DNA of 64,000 nucleotides from contig NZ_CP147518.1 of assembly GCF_037201965.1 (NCBI RefSeq), forward strand, positions 6,937,001 to 7,001,000. Direction: 5' to 3'. This stretch comes from Spirosoma sp. SC4-14. GTDB lineage: Bacteria > Bacteroidota > Bacteroidia > Cytophagales > Spirosomataceae. The notes beneath the pieces are model-generated. The model saw only the letters and a list, made by a program, of their open reading frames with translations. It was not told the DNA's origin and ran no database searches. Position numbers and translations under genes: made by a program. Below, piece after piece: positions 8,146 to 16,458 of the stretch (positions are counted from its first letter, which is position 1; each line of letters starts with the position of its first letter).

Positions 8146-8170
8146 GTGCCACGGCTCAACCCCGTGGCAC
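8146..8170 (+). terminator. hairpin after the lipoprotein gene
   Basis: GTGCCACGG (8146-8154) pairs perfectly with CCGTGGCAC (8162-8170) over a seven-base loop. It lies between the lipoprotein stop and the ATG at 8203. There is no T-run, so it may be a terminator or a leader structure of the next gene. Its presence argues against a translation start at 8113, which would run through it. Confidence 0.55.
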
Positions 8171-8202
8171 AATTATGTTTAAACGCTTCGCGACCTCTGC
8201 CT

Positions 8203-8667
8203 ATGAACGTTTTACTACTACTGCTTACAACACTTGCCTGCGTGCCTGCTTTCGCTCAGTCGGGCGACGAAGCCGCCGTGAAAAATACGGTCAATCAGCT
8301 TTTCGAGGGGATGCAAACCGTGGATTCAACTATGCTCAAAACGCTCTTTACACCAACTGCTCGTCTGCAAACGGTGGTCAATAAACAGGGCGACATTTCG
8401 GTACGTGATGAAGCCATTTCGGTTTTTATCAGTTCGATCGGCAAAGCCAAAGCCGGTACGCTCGATGAGCGACTGGCGGGGATGGATATTAAAATCGATG
8501 GTGAATTAGCTACCGCCTGGACACCCTATGTTTTCTATTTTCAGGATAAAAAAAGCCACTGCGGAGTGAATGCCTTCACACTGGTAAAACTGAATGGAAG
8601 CTGGAAAATCCAGACTATTATTGACACCCGTCGGCGCGAAAACTGCCCCGACCTGCCCAAAAAATAG
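8203..8667 (+). CDS. secreted NTF2-like (SnoaL/DUF4440-type) protein
   Basis: I chose the ATG at 8203 because it begins a clear signal peptide (MNVLLLLLTTLACVPAFAQ, cleaved after AFA). An earlier ATG at 8113 would add 30 residues with no signal-like character and read through a hairpin. The mature protein of about 135 residues has the NTF2-like cone pattern: an N-terminal helix (EAAVKNTVNQLFEGMQTVD), LFTPTARLQTVV, and C-terminal strands with TAWTPYVFYFQDK and HCGVNAFTLVKLNGSWKI. Secreted members of this family bind small molecules; the ligand here is unknown. Its stop codon directly abuts the stop of the convergent crotonase gene, with no base between. Confidence 0.8.
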   Translation: MNVLLLLLTTLACVPAFAQSGDEAAVKNTVNQLFEGMQTVDSTMLKTLFTPTARLQTVVNKQGDISVRDEAISVFISSIGKAKAGTLDERLAGMDIKIDGELATAWTPYVFYFQDKKSHCGVNAFTLVKLNGSWKIQTIIDTRRRENCPDLPKK

Positions 8668-9501
8668 CTATTCGCTACGCCATTTGGGTTGCCGTTTTTC
8701 CAAAAAAGCCGTCATTCCCTCTTTGGCATCGGCAGTTTGCTGAAGTTGCCGAAACTGTTCGAATAAATAAGCCTGCTGCTCGCTCGATGGCAGGCTTTTT
8801 AATTGCTGAAAAGCACGTAAGCCAAACTGCATGGCAGTTGGTGAAAACTGCTTTAATTCATCCGTCAGTCGCGAAACCGCCATATCCAGCTCATTGATAA
8901 CCGTAACTTCTGTTACCAAGCCTACATTTTTGGCCTCAGTTGCCGAAAGCGTCCGGGCGCGCAAACACAGATCGAGCGCGGTTCGGGCGGACATACAATC
9001 CAGCAAAACGGCCAGCACCTGAAATGGAAATAAACCACGCTTCACTTCTGGCAAGCTAAATGTAGCCGTATCGGCCGCTACAACATAGGTGCTCCCCCCA
9101 ACCAGCAGGAAGCCTCCGGCATAAACCGGCCCCTGCACACGCGCGATACAGGGTTTGTGCAAATCGGCCATAATTTCCCCTATCCGAACCGGCCCCAACG
9201 GCTCAGGCACGCGAGCCTGCTCAGTATCGCCCATCGACAATGCTTTTAGATCCATTCCGGCGCAAAACGTATCGCCGGCTGCCGTCAAAACCACCATCCA
9301 TACGGCGGATGTATAATGAGCATAGGCTAACGCAAAAGCCAGTTCATTTAACATAGCCGGATTTAGCGCATTTTTCTTTTCGGGCCGGTTCAGCGTAATC
9401 GTCAGCACATGGTTGTGAAGTGACACGAGAAGATAACGAAAGCCATCAGAATCGGCATGCAGACCGGGTAATTGAGCAACTTGATCAGCAGTGTATAACA
9501 T
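8668..9501 (-). CDS. enoyl-CoA hydratase/isomerase family protein (crotonase fold)
   Basis: A 277-residue crotonase-fold protein. LTITLNRPEKKNALNPAML near residue 40 and FCAGMDLKAL near residue 78 form the CoA-binding and first oxyanion-hole regions. VYAGGFLLVGGSTYVV forms the second, followed by FSLPEVKRGLFPF. In true enoyl-CoA hydratases two Glu residues are catalytic: the one in PExxxG is kept here, but the one in the GG(G)CEL region is replaced by Leu. It may therefore be an isomerase, hydrolase or other crotonase activity rather than a hydratase. I used the ATG at 9501; one at 9534 would add a hydrophobic 11 residues and is less likely. Divergent from the T9SS cargo gene. Confidence 0.82.
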   Translation of the reverse strand: MLYTADQVAQLPGLHADSDGFRYLLVSLHNHVLTITLNRPEKKNALNPAMLNELAFALAYAHYTSAVWMVVLTAAGDTFCAGMDLKALSMGDTEQARVPEPLGPVRIGEIMADLHKPCIARVQGPVYAGGFLLVGGSTYVVAADTATFSLPEVKRGLFPFQVLAVLLDCMSARTALDLCLRARTLSATEAKNVGLVTEVTVINELDMAVSRLTDELKQFSPTAMQFGLRAFQQLKSLPSSEQQAYLFEQFRQLQQTADAKEGMTAFLEKRQPKWRSE

Positions 9502-9608
9502 GGCCGAAAATAGAAAAATACCGCTTAAAAACATTCCGATCCTGATTATACGACAAAGTCACCATTCGAGGTTATTCGGACAAATACATCGCTAACGCTC
9601 AACCATCC

Positions 9609-10727
9609 ATGAGAACTCTTACGCTTCTACTCCTGTTTGTCAGCTTCTTCCGTGTATCGTATGCTACCCATCTGTTAGGCGGCTACATTCAGATAAAGCC
9701 CAGTGCCCCATCAGCACTCACGTACGAAATAGTAGTGATTGTCTATTACGACGAAGTATTGGGTAAAGAAGCCGCCAGTAGTGCAAACAGTATAACGGTT
9801 TGTTATGGCGATGGGCAAACCGGCAACGTACCCAGATCGACCCGAATTTTCTTCAATAATAATCAGATGAGCCGCAACGTCTACAGCATCAACCATGCGT
9901 ATGTAGGCCCCGGTACGTATACAGTGGCAACCGCACTGACTAATCGCACATCGTCGCTAAACATAGCCAATAGTGCTACCCAACAGGTTCCACTGGCGCT
10001 CTCAACAACTTTTTTTACCACAACGCTCTTCAATCAAACACCAACACTATCGATTCCGCCGACAGGGTTTCAGATTGCGAATAAGCAACGAGTTGTTTTT
10101 CCGCTGGCCGCTACCGACACTGAAGGCGATAGCCTGGTTTATGCACTGGCCCGTCCATTGACAAGTCCAGACAACGATCCATGCACTCATCGGCAAGTGG
10201 CAGGCTATCAGTTCCCCAACGATTTTACGCAACAGGGGACGTTTAAACTAAACAGCCACACGGGCGATCTGATCTGGGATGCGCCAACCCAACAAGGGCA
10301 GTTTAGTGTAGCCATCACGGTGAGCGAATACAGAAACGGCACCCTCATTAGCCAGACGTCCGAAGAAATTCCCCTGATTGTAGTCGATAAGCCTGTTACA
10401 CCGGGTATTATTCCGCCGTATGAACCGGCTATGGAGGGAGTAGTTGTTACAGGAATAACCGAATACGGTTATAAAGATGCTTCTTTGTTGGTTTTTCCAA
10501 ATCCAGTAGACGACCGCTTACAGGTAGTTATTCAAACCAGCAATCCAGGGATGGCGACTATAGTTCTCCTCAATGTCGAAGGCAGAACCCTGCATGAACT
10601 GTCGTTCCCCAAAGCAGCCTACCAGCATGAGCAGTTGATTGATATGGGAAGCCTGTCGCCAGGTGTTTATCTGTTACGGGCAACTATCGGCAACCGCTCA
10701 ATAATGCAAAAGATAATCAGGAAGTAA
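9609..10727 (+). CDS. type IX secretion cargo protein with C-terminal sorting domain
   Basis: A 372-residue exported protein. The signal peptide (MRTLTLLLLFVSFFRVSYA) is followed at once by THLLGGYIQI, a start common in large Bacteroidota adhesin-like proteins that have PKD or gliding-type domains. The middle has beta-rich repeats including FPLAATDTEGDSLVYAL and SGDLIWDAPTQQGQF-like text (here TGDLIWDAPTQQGQF). The last 75 or so residues are a type A T9SS sorting domain: LLVFPNPVDDRLQVVI, then LLNVEGRTLHEL, then SLSPGVYLLRATIGN and MQKIIRK. It should cross the outer membrane through the type IX system and be surface-bound. Binding partner unknown. Its stop codon abuts the stop of the radical SAM gene. 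Confidence 0.88.
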   Translation: MRTLTLLLLFVSFFRVSYATHLLGGYIQIKPSAPSALTYEIVVIVYYDEVLGKEAASSANSITVCYGDGQTGNVPRSTRIFFNNNQMSRNVYSINHAYVGPGTYTVATALTNRTSSLNIANSATQQVPLALSTTFFTTTLFNQTPTLSIPPTGFQIANKQRVVFPLAATDTEGDSLVYALARPLTSPDNDPCTHRQVAGYQFPNDFTQQGTFKLNSHTGDLIWDAPTQQGQFSVAITVSEYRNGTLISQTSEEIPLIVVDKPVTPGIIPPYEPAMEGVVVTGITEYGYKDASLLVFPNPVDDRLQVVIQTSNPGMATIVLLNVEGRTLHELSFPKAAYQHEQLIDMGSLSPGVYLLRATIGNRSIMQKIIRK

Positions 10728-11705
10728 TTATACAAGCTGTTTCCAGGTACCCTTTATCCAGTTGTATTTGAGAGTACTTGGCAAAGCTTTCCACCAGTAT
10801 TTAGTGACGTCGACCGCAAATGACGGCTGCATATAACAGTTAATCGCACAGCCTTCGCAAGCAGGTAGCCGTCCCTCCAGCGCTACTAATTTCTGAACCT
10901 CATCGGAACGGTACAAATCATAGAGCTGGCCGTTGATGGCAAACTCTTTCAGGCCTAAGTGGTAGCAGGGAAGCACTAATTTATTTTCGGGCGAAATAAC
11001 GATGGTGGTACTTCCTGCCCGGCAAATCGGCGTTTCGACATGATTACCTCCATCCCGACGCAGTTGCAGGAAGGCATCGTTGATATAAATATTTTTCTGT
11101 TTTCCCCACCACGACATTTGTTGCAGCGCTTCTTCGGAGAAACGTTTACCCGTCTCAACCGTATTGTATTCAAAAACCGGATTCAGGATAAGCAGCAGAT
11201 TATTTGGCAGGCAAATGTTCTCATGCATCTGCCGAATCTGATGCACATTATGCTCAAACACCGTGAACAGAATATCTGGCCGTTCGCCCAGTTGCCGGGC
11301 CATTTGAATAGATTCCATCACCTTGTCGAAACAGCGAACGCCCCGCGACAGATCATGCTCTTGGGCTATTGGCGAATCGAGCGAGAAATGGAGCATATCG
11401 ACCAGGCCACGCAACCGTTCGGCATATTTCGGGTAAAGCAGGGCGTTGGTCGTAACGGTTGTGATAAAACCCAGACCTTTAGCCTCCTGAAGCAGATCGG
11501 GCAACTGACGGTGCAGCAACGGTTCGCCACCCGTAAAATCGATTACCCGAACCCCTAATCGTTTCAGGTCCAGAAAATTTTCGCGGGCGTTGTCGAGCGT
11601 AACGTATGGAGAAGGCCGCTCCCAGATGTCGCAAAAACTACAGGTGGCATTACAGCGGTATGTCACGTAGTAGTTACACAGAACCGGATGGGAGACAAGA
11701 CGCAT
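10728..11705 (-). CDS. radical SAM protein with SPASM-like C-terminus
   Basis: A 325-residue radical SAM enzyme. The 4Fe-4S motif is CNATCSFC near residue 19 (CxxxCxxC), followed by DFTGGEPLLHRQLPDLL, the SAM-contacting GGE motif, near residue 58. The C-terminal Cys set (CRAG, CYHLG, then CEGCAINC) suggests a second cluster of the SPASM/twitch type, seen in peptide- or carbohydrate-modifying members. Substrate unknown. I used the ATG at 11705: an upstream ATG at 11771 would encode 22 residues entirely inside the 26-bp inverted repeat and is not credible. It follows accD on the same strand but is separated by that repeat. Confidence 0.85.
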   Translation of the reverse strand: MRLVSHPVLCNYYVTYRCNATCSFCDIWERPSPYVTLDNARENFLDLKRLGVRVIDFTGGEPLLHRQLPDLLQEAKGLGFITTVTTNALLYPKYAERLRGLVDMLHFSLDSPIAQEHDLSRGVRCFDKVMESIQMARQLGERPDILFTVFEHNVHQIRQMHENICLPNNLLLILNPVFEYNTVETGKRFSEEALQQMSWWGKQKNIYINDAFLQLRRDGGNHVETPICRAGSTTIVISPENKLVLPCYHLGLKEFAINGQLYDLYRSDEVQKLVALEGRLPACEGCAINCYMQPSFAVDVTKYWWKALPSTLKYNWIKGTWKQLV

Positions 11706-11710
11706 ACGAT

Positions 11711-11787
11711 GGCGGGGGTTGCAGGGATGGCGGGGAGTTTCGGGGAGGGTTACAGAGTCTTTCCCCGCCATCCCTGCAACCCCCGCC
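11711..11787. repeat. perfect 26-bp inverted repeat between accD and the radical SAM gene
   Basis: Arms 11711-11736 and 11762-11787 are exact complements, G/C-rich (core GTTGCAGGGATGGCGGGG), with a 25-base loop. It starts six bases after the accD stop and ends just upstream of the radical SAM ATG. It could be an accD terminator, but no T-run follows, so a dispersed palindromic repeat or an attenuator is equally possible. Confidence 0.85.
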
Positions 11788-11792
11788 CTACA

Positions 11793-12635
11793 TTATTCAA
11801 GCATTTTAAACAAACTTGTCAGTTTATCCTTCAGGTCTTTCCGATCAATGATGAAATCGAGGAAGCCATGGTCGAGGACAAACTCGGCACTCTGGAAGCC
11901 TTTGGGCAAGTCTTTACCAATCGTTTCCCGAATGACCCGTGGGCCGGCAAAACCAATGAGGGCCTCAGGTTCAGCAATATTGAAATCGCCAAGCATGGCA
12001 TATGAGGCCGTAACACCACCCGTGGTTGGATCGGTGAGCAAAGACACATACGGCAATTTCGCTTCCGATAGCAGCGCAAGTTTAGCCGACGTTTTGGCCA
12101 TCTGCATCAGCGAGAACCCAGCCTCCATCATCCGCGCTCCTCCCGATCGTGAAATCATCAGAAACGGCGTCTTGTTTTTAATGGCAAAGTCGATCGCCCG
12201 TGCTATTTTCTCCCCGACAACTGATCCCATTGAACCACCAATGAAATTAAAATCCATAACAGCCATCGTAACAGTCAGGCCATTCATTTCACCATACGCA
12301 GTTCGAACAGCATCGCGCAGGCCGGTTTTCGCAATTGTCGATTTTACCCGATCCGGATAGGCTTTCGTATCCACAAACTTAAGTGGGTCAGCCGAAATCA
12401 TCGATGCATCGAGTTCAGTAAACACATTGTCATCGAAGAGGATGGAGAAATAGGCTTCTGAGCCGATCTTTTCGTGGTAATTACAATGTACGCAGGTATA
12501 TGCATTGAGCTTGTGCTCACGCGAGTGCATTGCTTTTTTACAATTTGGGCATTGGTACCACAGACCGTCGGGAGCTTCCCGCTTCATTTCGGTTGGGGTC
12601 TGAATACCCTTATCTTTTCGGACGAACCAAGACAT
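11793..12635 (-). CDS. accD: acetyl-CoA carboxylase carboxyltransferase subunit beta
   Basis: AccD pairs with AccA to transfer the carboxyl group from biotin to acetyl-CoA, forming malonyl-CoA for fatty acid synthesis in the cytosol. At 280 residues it is of normal length. The N-terminal zinc ribbon has four Cys in two pairs (CPNC near residue 29 and CVHC near residue 48). The crotonase-like core has FNFIGGSMGSVVGEKIARA near residue 130, SRSGGARMMEAGFSLMQM near residue 163, and PTTGGVTASYAMLGD near residue 203. The expected Gly-Gly oxyanion motifs are intact. accA is not in the window. Confidence 0.97.
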   Translation of the reverse strand: MSWFVRKDKGIQTPTEMKREAPDGLWYQCPNCKKAMHSREHKLNAYTCVHCNYHEKIGSEAYFSILFDDNVFTELDASMISADPLKFVDTKAYPDRVKSTIAKTGLRDAVRTAYGEMNGLTVTMAVMDFNFIGGSMGSVVGEKIARAIDFAIKNKTPFLMISRSGGARMMEAGFSLMQMAKTSAKLALLSEAKLPYVSLLTDPTTGGVTASYAMLGDFNIAEPEALIGFAGPRVIRETIGKDLPKGFQSAEFVLDHGFLDFIIDRKDLKDKLTSLFKMLE

Positions 12636-12737
12636 AGTCTAAGTTTACAGTTGAAGCCTGCTCAACAACAGGCCGGTTTTTTAGTTGACGCCAATTGGGG
12701 ACGTAAAGATACGAAGAGCCGCGACCAATTTCCCTAT

Positions 12738-13436
12738 TTACAGCAGTAGATAATACTTACGCCGGGGCGGATCGAACTTTTCAATGGCATAGCGAAGCGC
12801 TGTGCGCGGTATTTGGCGAATATGATCGTGTAAAAATTCTTCGAGCGCATCGGCATTTCGTTTGCCAACTTCCCGCAACATCCACCCAATTGCCTTATGA
12901 ATCAGGTCGTGCTTATGTGCTAAAAGGAGTTCGGCAATAGAAAATGTATCGGCAAACTGATCGGCCCGAATAAATGTCATAGTTGAGACAATGGCAATCC
13001 GCTGGCTCCACAGGTGATTTTCCTGAGCCAGGTCATACAACACCGATCGGTCGCCCTGTAGCAGGGAGCGCCCAACCAGTTGCGGGCACGTTGCATCAAC
13101 CAAATCCCAGTTATTGACGTATTGTCGATTTGCCAGATAATGGTCCATCAGGGTCAGCCGCTGGTTTTCTCCTGCCTTTCGAGCCTGGTATACCCAAATC
13201 AGCAGACCTGTCATCCGACACTCATGATACGGCTCTCGCAATAGCCGTTCCACATTGTCTGCCGGTAAGTTCAGGTATTTTTTAGCAATCGTATGTTGTT
13301 GGGGCATCGAAAGACCCAGAAACAGGTCACCCTCTCCATATTGACCGGGCCCGGTCTTGAAAAACCAGGCCGACACTTTGGCCCGTTCGGGGTTGGCCTG
13401 CGCCTGCAAGTCATTTTTTACATCTGTATAGATCAC
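12738..13436 (-). CDS. DNA alkylation repair protein (AlkD-like HEAT-repeat glycosylase)
   Basis: A 232-residue all-helical protein of the AlkD family, which excises positively charged alkylated bases such as N3- and N7-methylpurines. Family features seen: an N-terminal helix then FKTGPGQYGEGDLFLGLSMP near residue 27, LLREPYHECRMTGLLIWVY near residue 65, NNWDLVDATCPQLVGRSLL near residue 110, and LLAHKHDLIHKAIGWMLREVGKR near residue 170. The WDLVD and K-A-xGWMLRE motifs hold the catalytic-pocket Trp, Asp and Arg of AlkD. The start is GTG; no better in-frame ATG exists. Single gene between accD and ftsZ. Confidence 0.88.
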   Translation of the reverse strand: MIYTDVKNDLQAQANPERAKVSAWFFKTGPGQYGEGDLFLGLSMPQQHTIAKKYLNLPADNVERLLREPYHECRMTGLLIWVYQARKAGENQRLTLMDHYLANRQYVNNWDLVDATCPQLVGRSLLQGDRSVLYDLAQENHLWSQRIAIVSTMTFIRADQFADTFSIAELLLAHKHDLIHKAIGWMLREVGKRNADALEEFLHDHIRQIPRTALRYAIEKFDPPRRKYYLLL

Positions 13437-13481
13437 AGTCTCTAGCTACCTGATTAATCACGAAGGGCGTTCGTAAGATAC

Positions 13482-13513
13482 AAAAAAGGGCTTCCTTCAC
13501 GGAAGCCCTTTTT
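13482..13513. terminator. bidirectional terminator at the end of the ftsZ operon
   Basis: GGGCTTCC (13488-13495) pairs with GGAAGCCC (13501-13508) over a five-base loop, flanked by A-run on the left and T-run on the right. It therefore works as an intrinsic terminator on either strand. It lies 24 bases beyond the ftsZ stop. Confidence 0.9.
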
Positions 13514-13531
13514 CAGGAAAAAAATGTATGG

Positions 13532-14989
13532 CTACTCGTTCAGTTTCGAACGAACAAACTCATTTTCGGGAAGCATTGGCATTGGATACAATACTGTCTT
13601 GTTGCGTTCGAACGTTGGCCGGTCAAGGTCGCTTGCCGAATACTGTCCTTTCAGAAATGTATCAATGGTCTTTTTGATCAGATCAGCATCGTCGTACCGT
13701 TCTTCTTCATCCATCACCAGCGTTCCGCCATCGTCGTCATGGGTAGGCCGGAATCCGTTGATTAGTTCGGGCCGGATGATGGTTGTTCCATTCAGGCTGG
13801 TTGGTGTTAACTGCTTCTCATCAACTTTAGCCGTGATACCAACCGGTTGCGATGGCGCTTCCGGTTCACTGCCAACAGGATCTAATTCATCGGTCAGCAG
13901 TAGTTGTTCTGGCTCTGCCGTATCGTCGGGCGTTGTAGCTAAATCAACTACCTCGTCCATTACAGGCTCCGGTTTTTCTTCTTCTGGCGCAACAGGGCTT
14001 TTAAGTTGATCCAGCAACGCATTGGTACCATCGAAACCAGCCGCAATAATGGTTACCCGCAAGCTTTCGCCCAGGTTCTTATCTGTGATGGCACCGAACT
14101 TGAACATTCGGGCTTCGGTCTGGATTTTCTTGGCAACGTGCTCCGAAATAGCCATTTGCTCTTTCAGCTTCATGGCATGCTCCTTACTTGATGAAATTGT
14201 GAGCAAAATACGTTTGGCTCCCCGAATATCATGATCGTTCAGCAACGGCGAGTTCAGTGCAGCCTCAATTGCTTTCAGAGCCCGTTCTTCGCCACCTGCT
14301 TCGGCCGATCCCATTACCGACTGACCAGCGCCTTCGAGCACTTTCTTAACGTCGGCAAAGTCAGCGTTAATGTCGCCCTGAGTGGTTATGATCTCAGCAA
14401 TACTTTTCACTGCATTAGCCAACACATCATCGGCATGTGCATAGGCATCGGTCCAGGTCAGTTCACTATAAAGCTCGGCCAGTTTATCGTTGAGCACAAC
14501 CAGAACGGTATCGCAACTTTTCTTGAGTTTCTCAATACCTTCGCGGGCCTGTTCTTTTTTGTCTGTCCCTTCAAAATAATACGGTGCCGTTACGACCGCT
14601 ACGGTCAAAAGGCCCATTTCGCGGGCGACTTCAGCCACTACGGGTGCTGCTCCGGTTCCGGTACCGCCCCCCATCCCGGCTGTAATGAACACCATTTTGG
14701 TTGGCGGAGCCAGCAGATTCCGGATCTCTTCAATGCTGGCACGAGCCGCATCTTCACCAGCCTTTGCTTCCGTACCGGCCCCAAGTCCATCGCCCAATTG
14801 CAATTTGGTCGGCACAGGATTGTTCATAAGAGCTTGCCGGTCCGTATTGCAAATGGCAAAGTTCACATCCTTCATTTCCAGATTGTACATGTGCTTGACA
14901 GCATTGCCGCCCATGCCACCTACACCAACAACCTTGATTATTGTTGGGTTGTCGTCTGGTACATCGAATCTATAGCCTTGACTCAGCAT
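13532..14989 (-). CDS. ftsZ: cell division protein FtsZ
   Basis: The tubulin-like GTPase that builds the Z ring at midcell. At 485 residues it is long because of an extended linker. The GTP-binding GGGTGTGAAPVVAE motif is near residue 108, with the N-terminal VVGVGGMGGNAVKHM and the T7-loop region NADFADVKKVLEGAG (residue 205) that completes the active site. From about residue 330 an acidic, low-complexity linker follows. A segment SDLDRPTFERNK near residue 455 looks like the conserved C-terminal peptide that binds FtsA, but here some 21 residues follow it (ending FVRSKLNE). It is the last gene of the dcw unit and is followed by a strong terminator. Confidence 0.97.
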   Translation of the reverse strand: MLSQGYRFDVPDDNPTIIKVVGVGGMGGNAVKHMYNLEMKDVNFAICNTDRQALMNNPVPTKLQLGDGLGAGTEAKAGEDAARASIEEIRNLLAPPTKMVFITAGMGGGTGTGAAPVVAEVAREMGLLTVAVVTAPYYFEGTDKKEQAREGIEKLKKSCDTVLVVLNDKLAELYSELTWTDAYAHADDVLANAVKSIAEIITTQGDINADFADVKKVLEGAGQSVMGSAEAGGEERALKAIEAALNSPLLNDHDIRGAKRILLTISSSKEHAMKLKEQMAISEHVAKKIQTEARMFKFGAITDKNLGESLRVTIIAAGFDGTNALLDQLKSPVAPEEEKPEPVMDEVVDLATTPDDTAEPEQLLLTDELDPVGSEPEAPSQPVGITAKVDEKQLTPTSLNGTTIIRPELINGFRPTHDDDGGTLVMDEEERYDDADLIKKTIDTFLKGQYSASDLDRPTFERNKTVLYPMPMLPENEFVRSKLNE

Positions 14990-15039
14990 CTTATTCGGTG
15001 GTGTCTTTTTGTGTAATAATAACTGCCTGTATATGATTA

Positions 15040-15057
15040 AACCGGCGCAGGCCGGTT
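15040..15057 (-). other. small hairpin between ftsA and ftsZ
   Basis: AACCGGC (15040-15046) pairs with GCCGGTT (15051-15057) over a GCAG loop, inside the 83-base gap between ftsA and ftsZ. No T-run follows on the minus strand, so it may be an RNA-processing or pausing structure rather than a terminator. Confidence 0.4.
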
Positions 15058-15072
15058 ACCCCCTCTTGGATA

Positions 15073-16458
15073 TTAATAAGGATCTGTTTCGCTCCCACGT
15101 ATTGGCTGCAACGCTTCCCGAAGCCAACCCAGCAAACCTCCTTTTTTGGGAGGCTCCTTTTCAGGAGTTTTCTCTCTGCCAACTGGAGGTCCATATTGAG
15201 GACGAATGGGCTGTTGCGGAATATGTTCTTCGTTGTAGGCCGCTCGGGTTGGATCGCTGATAAACGAGATTCGATCATCAATGGTTTTATATCCGGCCCA
15301 AACCAGTCCTACTGCCGTTGCATAGGCTGGGTCGCCAACCAGATCTGCTCTTCCGTTCGGTTCCAGATTTTCTGGATAACCGACCTTAGCCTCGGTTCCG
15401 GTTACACGGCTGAAGATATGCTCAACGCCCGGCACTAAAGCTGTTCCACCGGTCAGCACAATGCCTGCCAGCAATTTTCCTTCGTAGCCCGAACGCATAA
15501 TCTCGGCCTGAACAAGAGCGGCAATCTCCCGTAATCGATCTTCCATAATTACGGCTACATTCTTCAGCAGCACGTCTTTAGGCTTACGATTACTCAAGCC
15601 AGGTACAGCAACGACTTCGTTAATGTTATATTCCGATGGATCAGCATTGCCAAAGCGTTTTTTGAGTTGCTCAGCCTGATCGGGCATAATTTTACACCCC
15701 GACTGAATATCGGATGTCAGGCTATTGCCTGCCCATGGGAACACGGCAACGTGCCGCAGTACACCCCGATAGTAAATAGCCAGTTCGGTTGTTCCTCCGC
15801 CAATATCGACCAGGGCAACGCCTGCATCTTTCTCTTCGTCGGTCAAAACAGCCAGCCCCGACGCCAACGGTGAGAGCATCATAATCTCCTGTTGCAGATT
15901 ATTTCGCATGATGCACTTCCGAACATTACGTGCAGCATTTGCCTGAGCCGTAATCAATTGAAAATCGGCGCCGAGTTTAACGCCATTCCGACCGACGGGC
16001 TGATTGACGTTTGTTTCGCCATCGACCACAAAATCCATCGGTAATACGTGAATAATTTCTTTATCCGCCGGAATAGACGTACGGTACATATCGCTCAGCA
16101 GGTGATCGATATCTTCCACCTGAATTTCGTCGCCCGATGACGACCGGGTAATGCTGCCGCTCGATTTAACGGATAAAACGTGAGCTCCACTAAAGCTAAC
16201 ATTAACCAGATGAATGTTCAGGTTCGACTGATTCGATGCTTCCGACACAGCCCGGCGAATGGCACTCACGGTGTTGTTAACATTCACCACCGACCCCTTC
16301 GTTACACCGTCGGCCAGCGACGTTTCGCCAACGCCGAGAACTTCAAGCGTTTCCTGATCTTTGTTATTGCGGACTAACCGACCTGCCACTGCACACACTT
16401 TCGTACTGCCAATGTCCAGACCTACTACAATTTTGTCGCCAATGCTTGTCGTCGTCAT
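15073..16458 (-). CDS. ftsA: cell division protein FtsA
   Basis: An actin-fold protein of 461 residues that tethers FtsZ to the membrane. The first phosphate loop is GLDIGSTKVCAVAGR near residue 13, the second is VALVDIGGGTTELAIY near residue 205, and the adenosine motif is IVLTGGTALVPGVE near residue 340. The 1C domain follows the first loop. The C-terminus has an amphipathic, membrane-targeting helix (GGLLGWLREALQPIR). The ATG at 16458 overlaps the ftsQ stop in an ATGA, the usual coupled arrangement; a GTG two codons upstream is an alternative. Confidence 0.97.
   Translation of the reverse strand: MTTTSIGDKIVVGLDIGSTKVCAVAGRLVRNNKDQETLEVLGVGETSLADGVTKGSVVNVNNTVSAIRRAVSEASNQSNLNIHLVNVSFSGAHVLSVKSSGSITRSSSGDEIQVEDIDHLLSDMYRTSIPADKEIIHVLPMDFVVDGETNVNQPVGRNGVKLGADFQLITAQANAARNVRKCIMRNNLQQEIMMLSPLASGLAVLTDEEKDAGVALVDIGGGTTELAIYYRGVLRHVAVFPWAGNSLTSDIQSGCKIMPDQAEQLKKRFGNADPSEYNINEVVAVPGLSNRKPKDVLLKNVAVIMEDRLREIAALVQAEIMRSGYEGKLLAGIVLTGGTALVPGVEHIFSRVTGTEAKVGYPENLEPNGRADLVGDPAYATAVGLVWAGYKTIDDRISFISDPTRAAYNEEHIPQQPIRPQYGPPVGREKTPEKEPPKKGGLLGWLREALQPIRGSETDPY

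Noticed and set aside
8113..8202. Upstream ATG giving a longer NTF2-like protein
   Set aside because: The added residues have no signal-like character, and the sequence reads through a hairpin; the ATG at 8203 starts a proper signal peptide.
11706..11771. 22-residue N-terminal extension of the radical SAM protein
   Set aside because: It is encoded by the 26-bp inverted repeat and lies outside the family start.
14231..15016. Plus-strand open frame of 261 codons opposite ftsZ
   Set aside because: Antisense to the FtsZ GTPase domain; composition explains the lack of stops.
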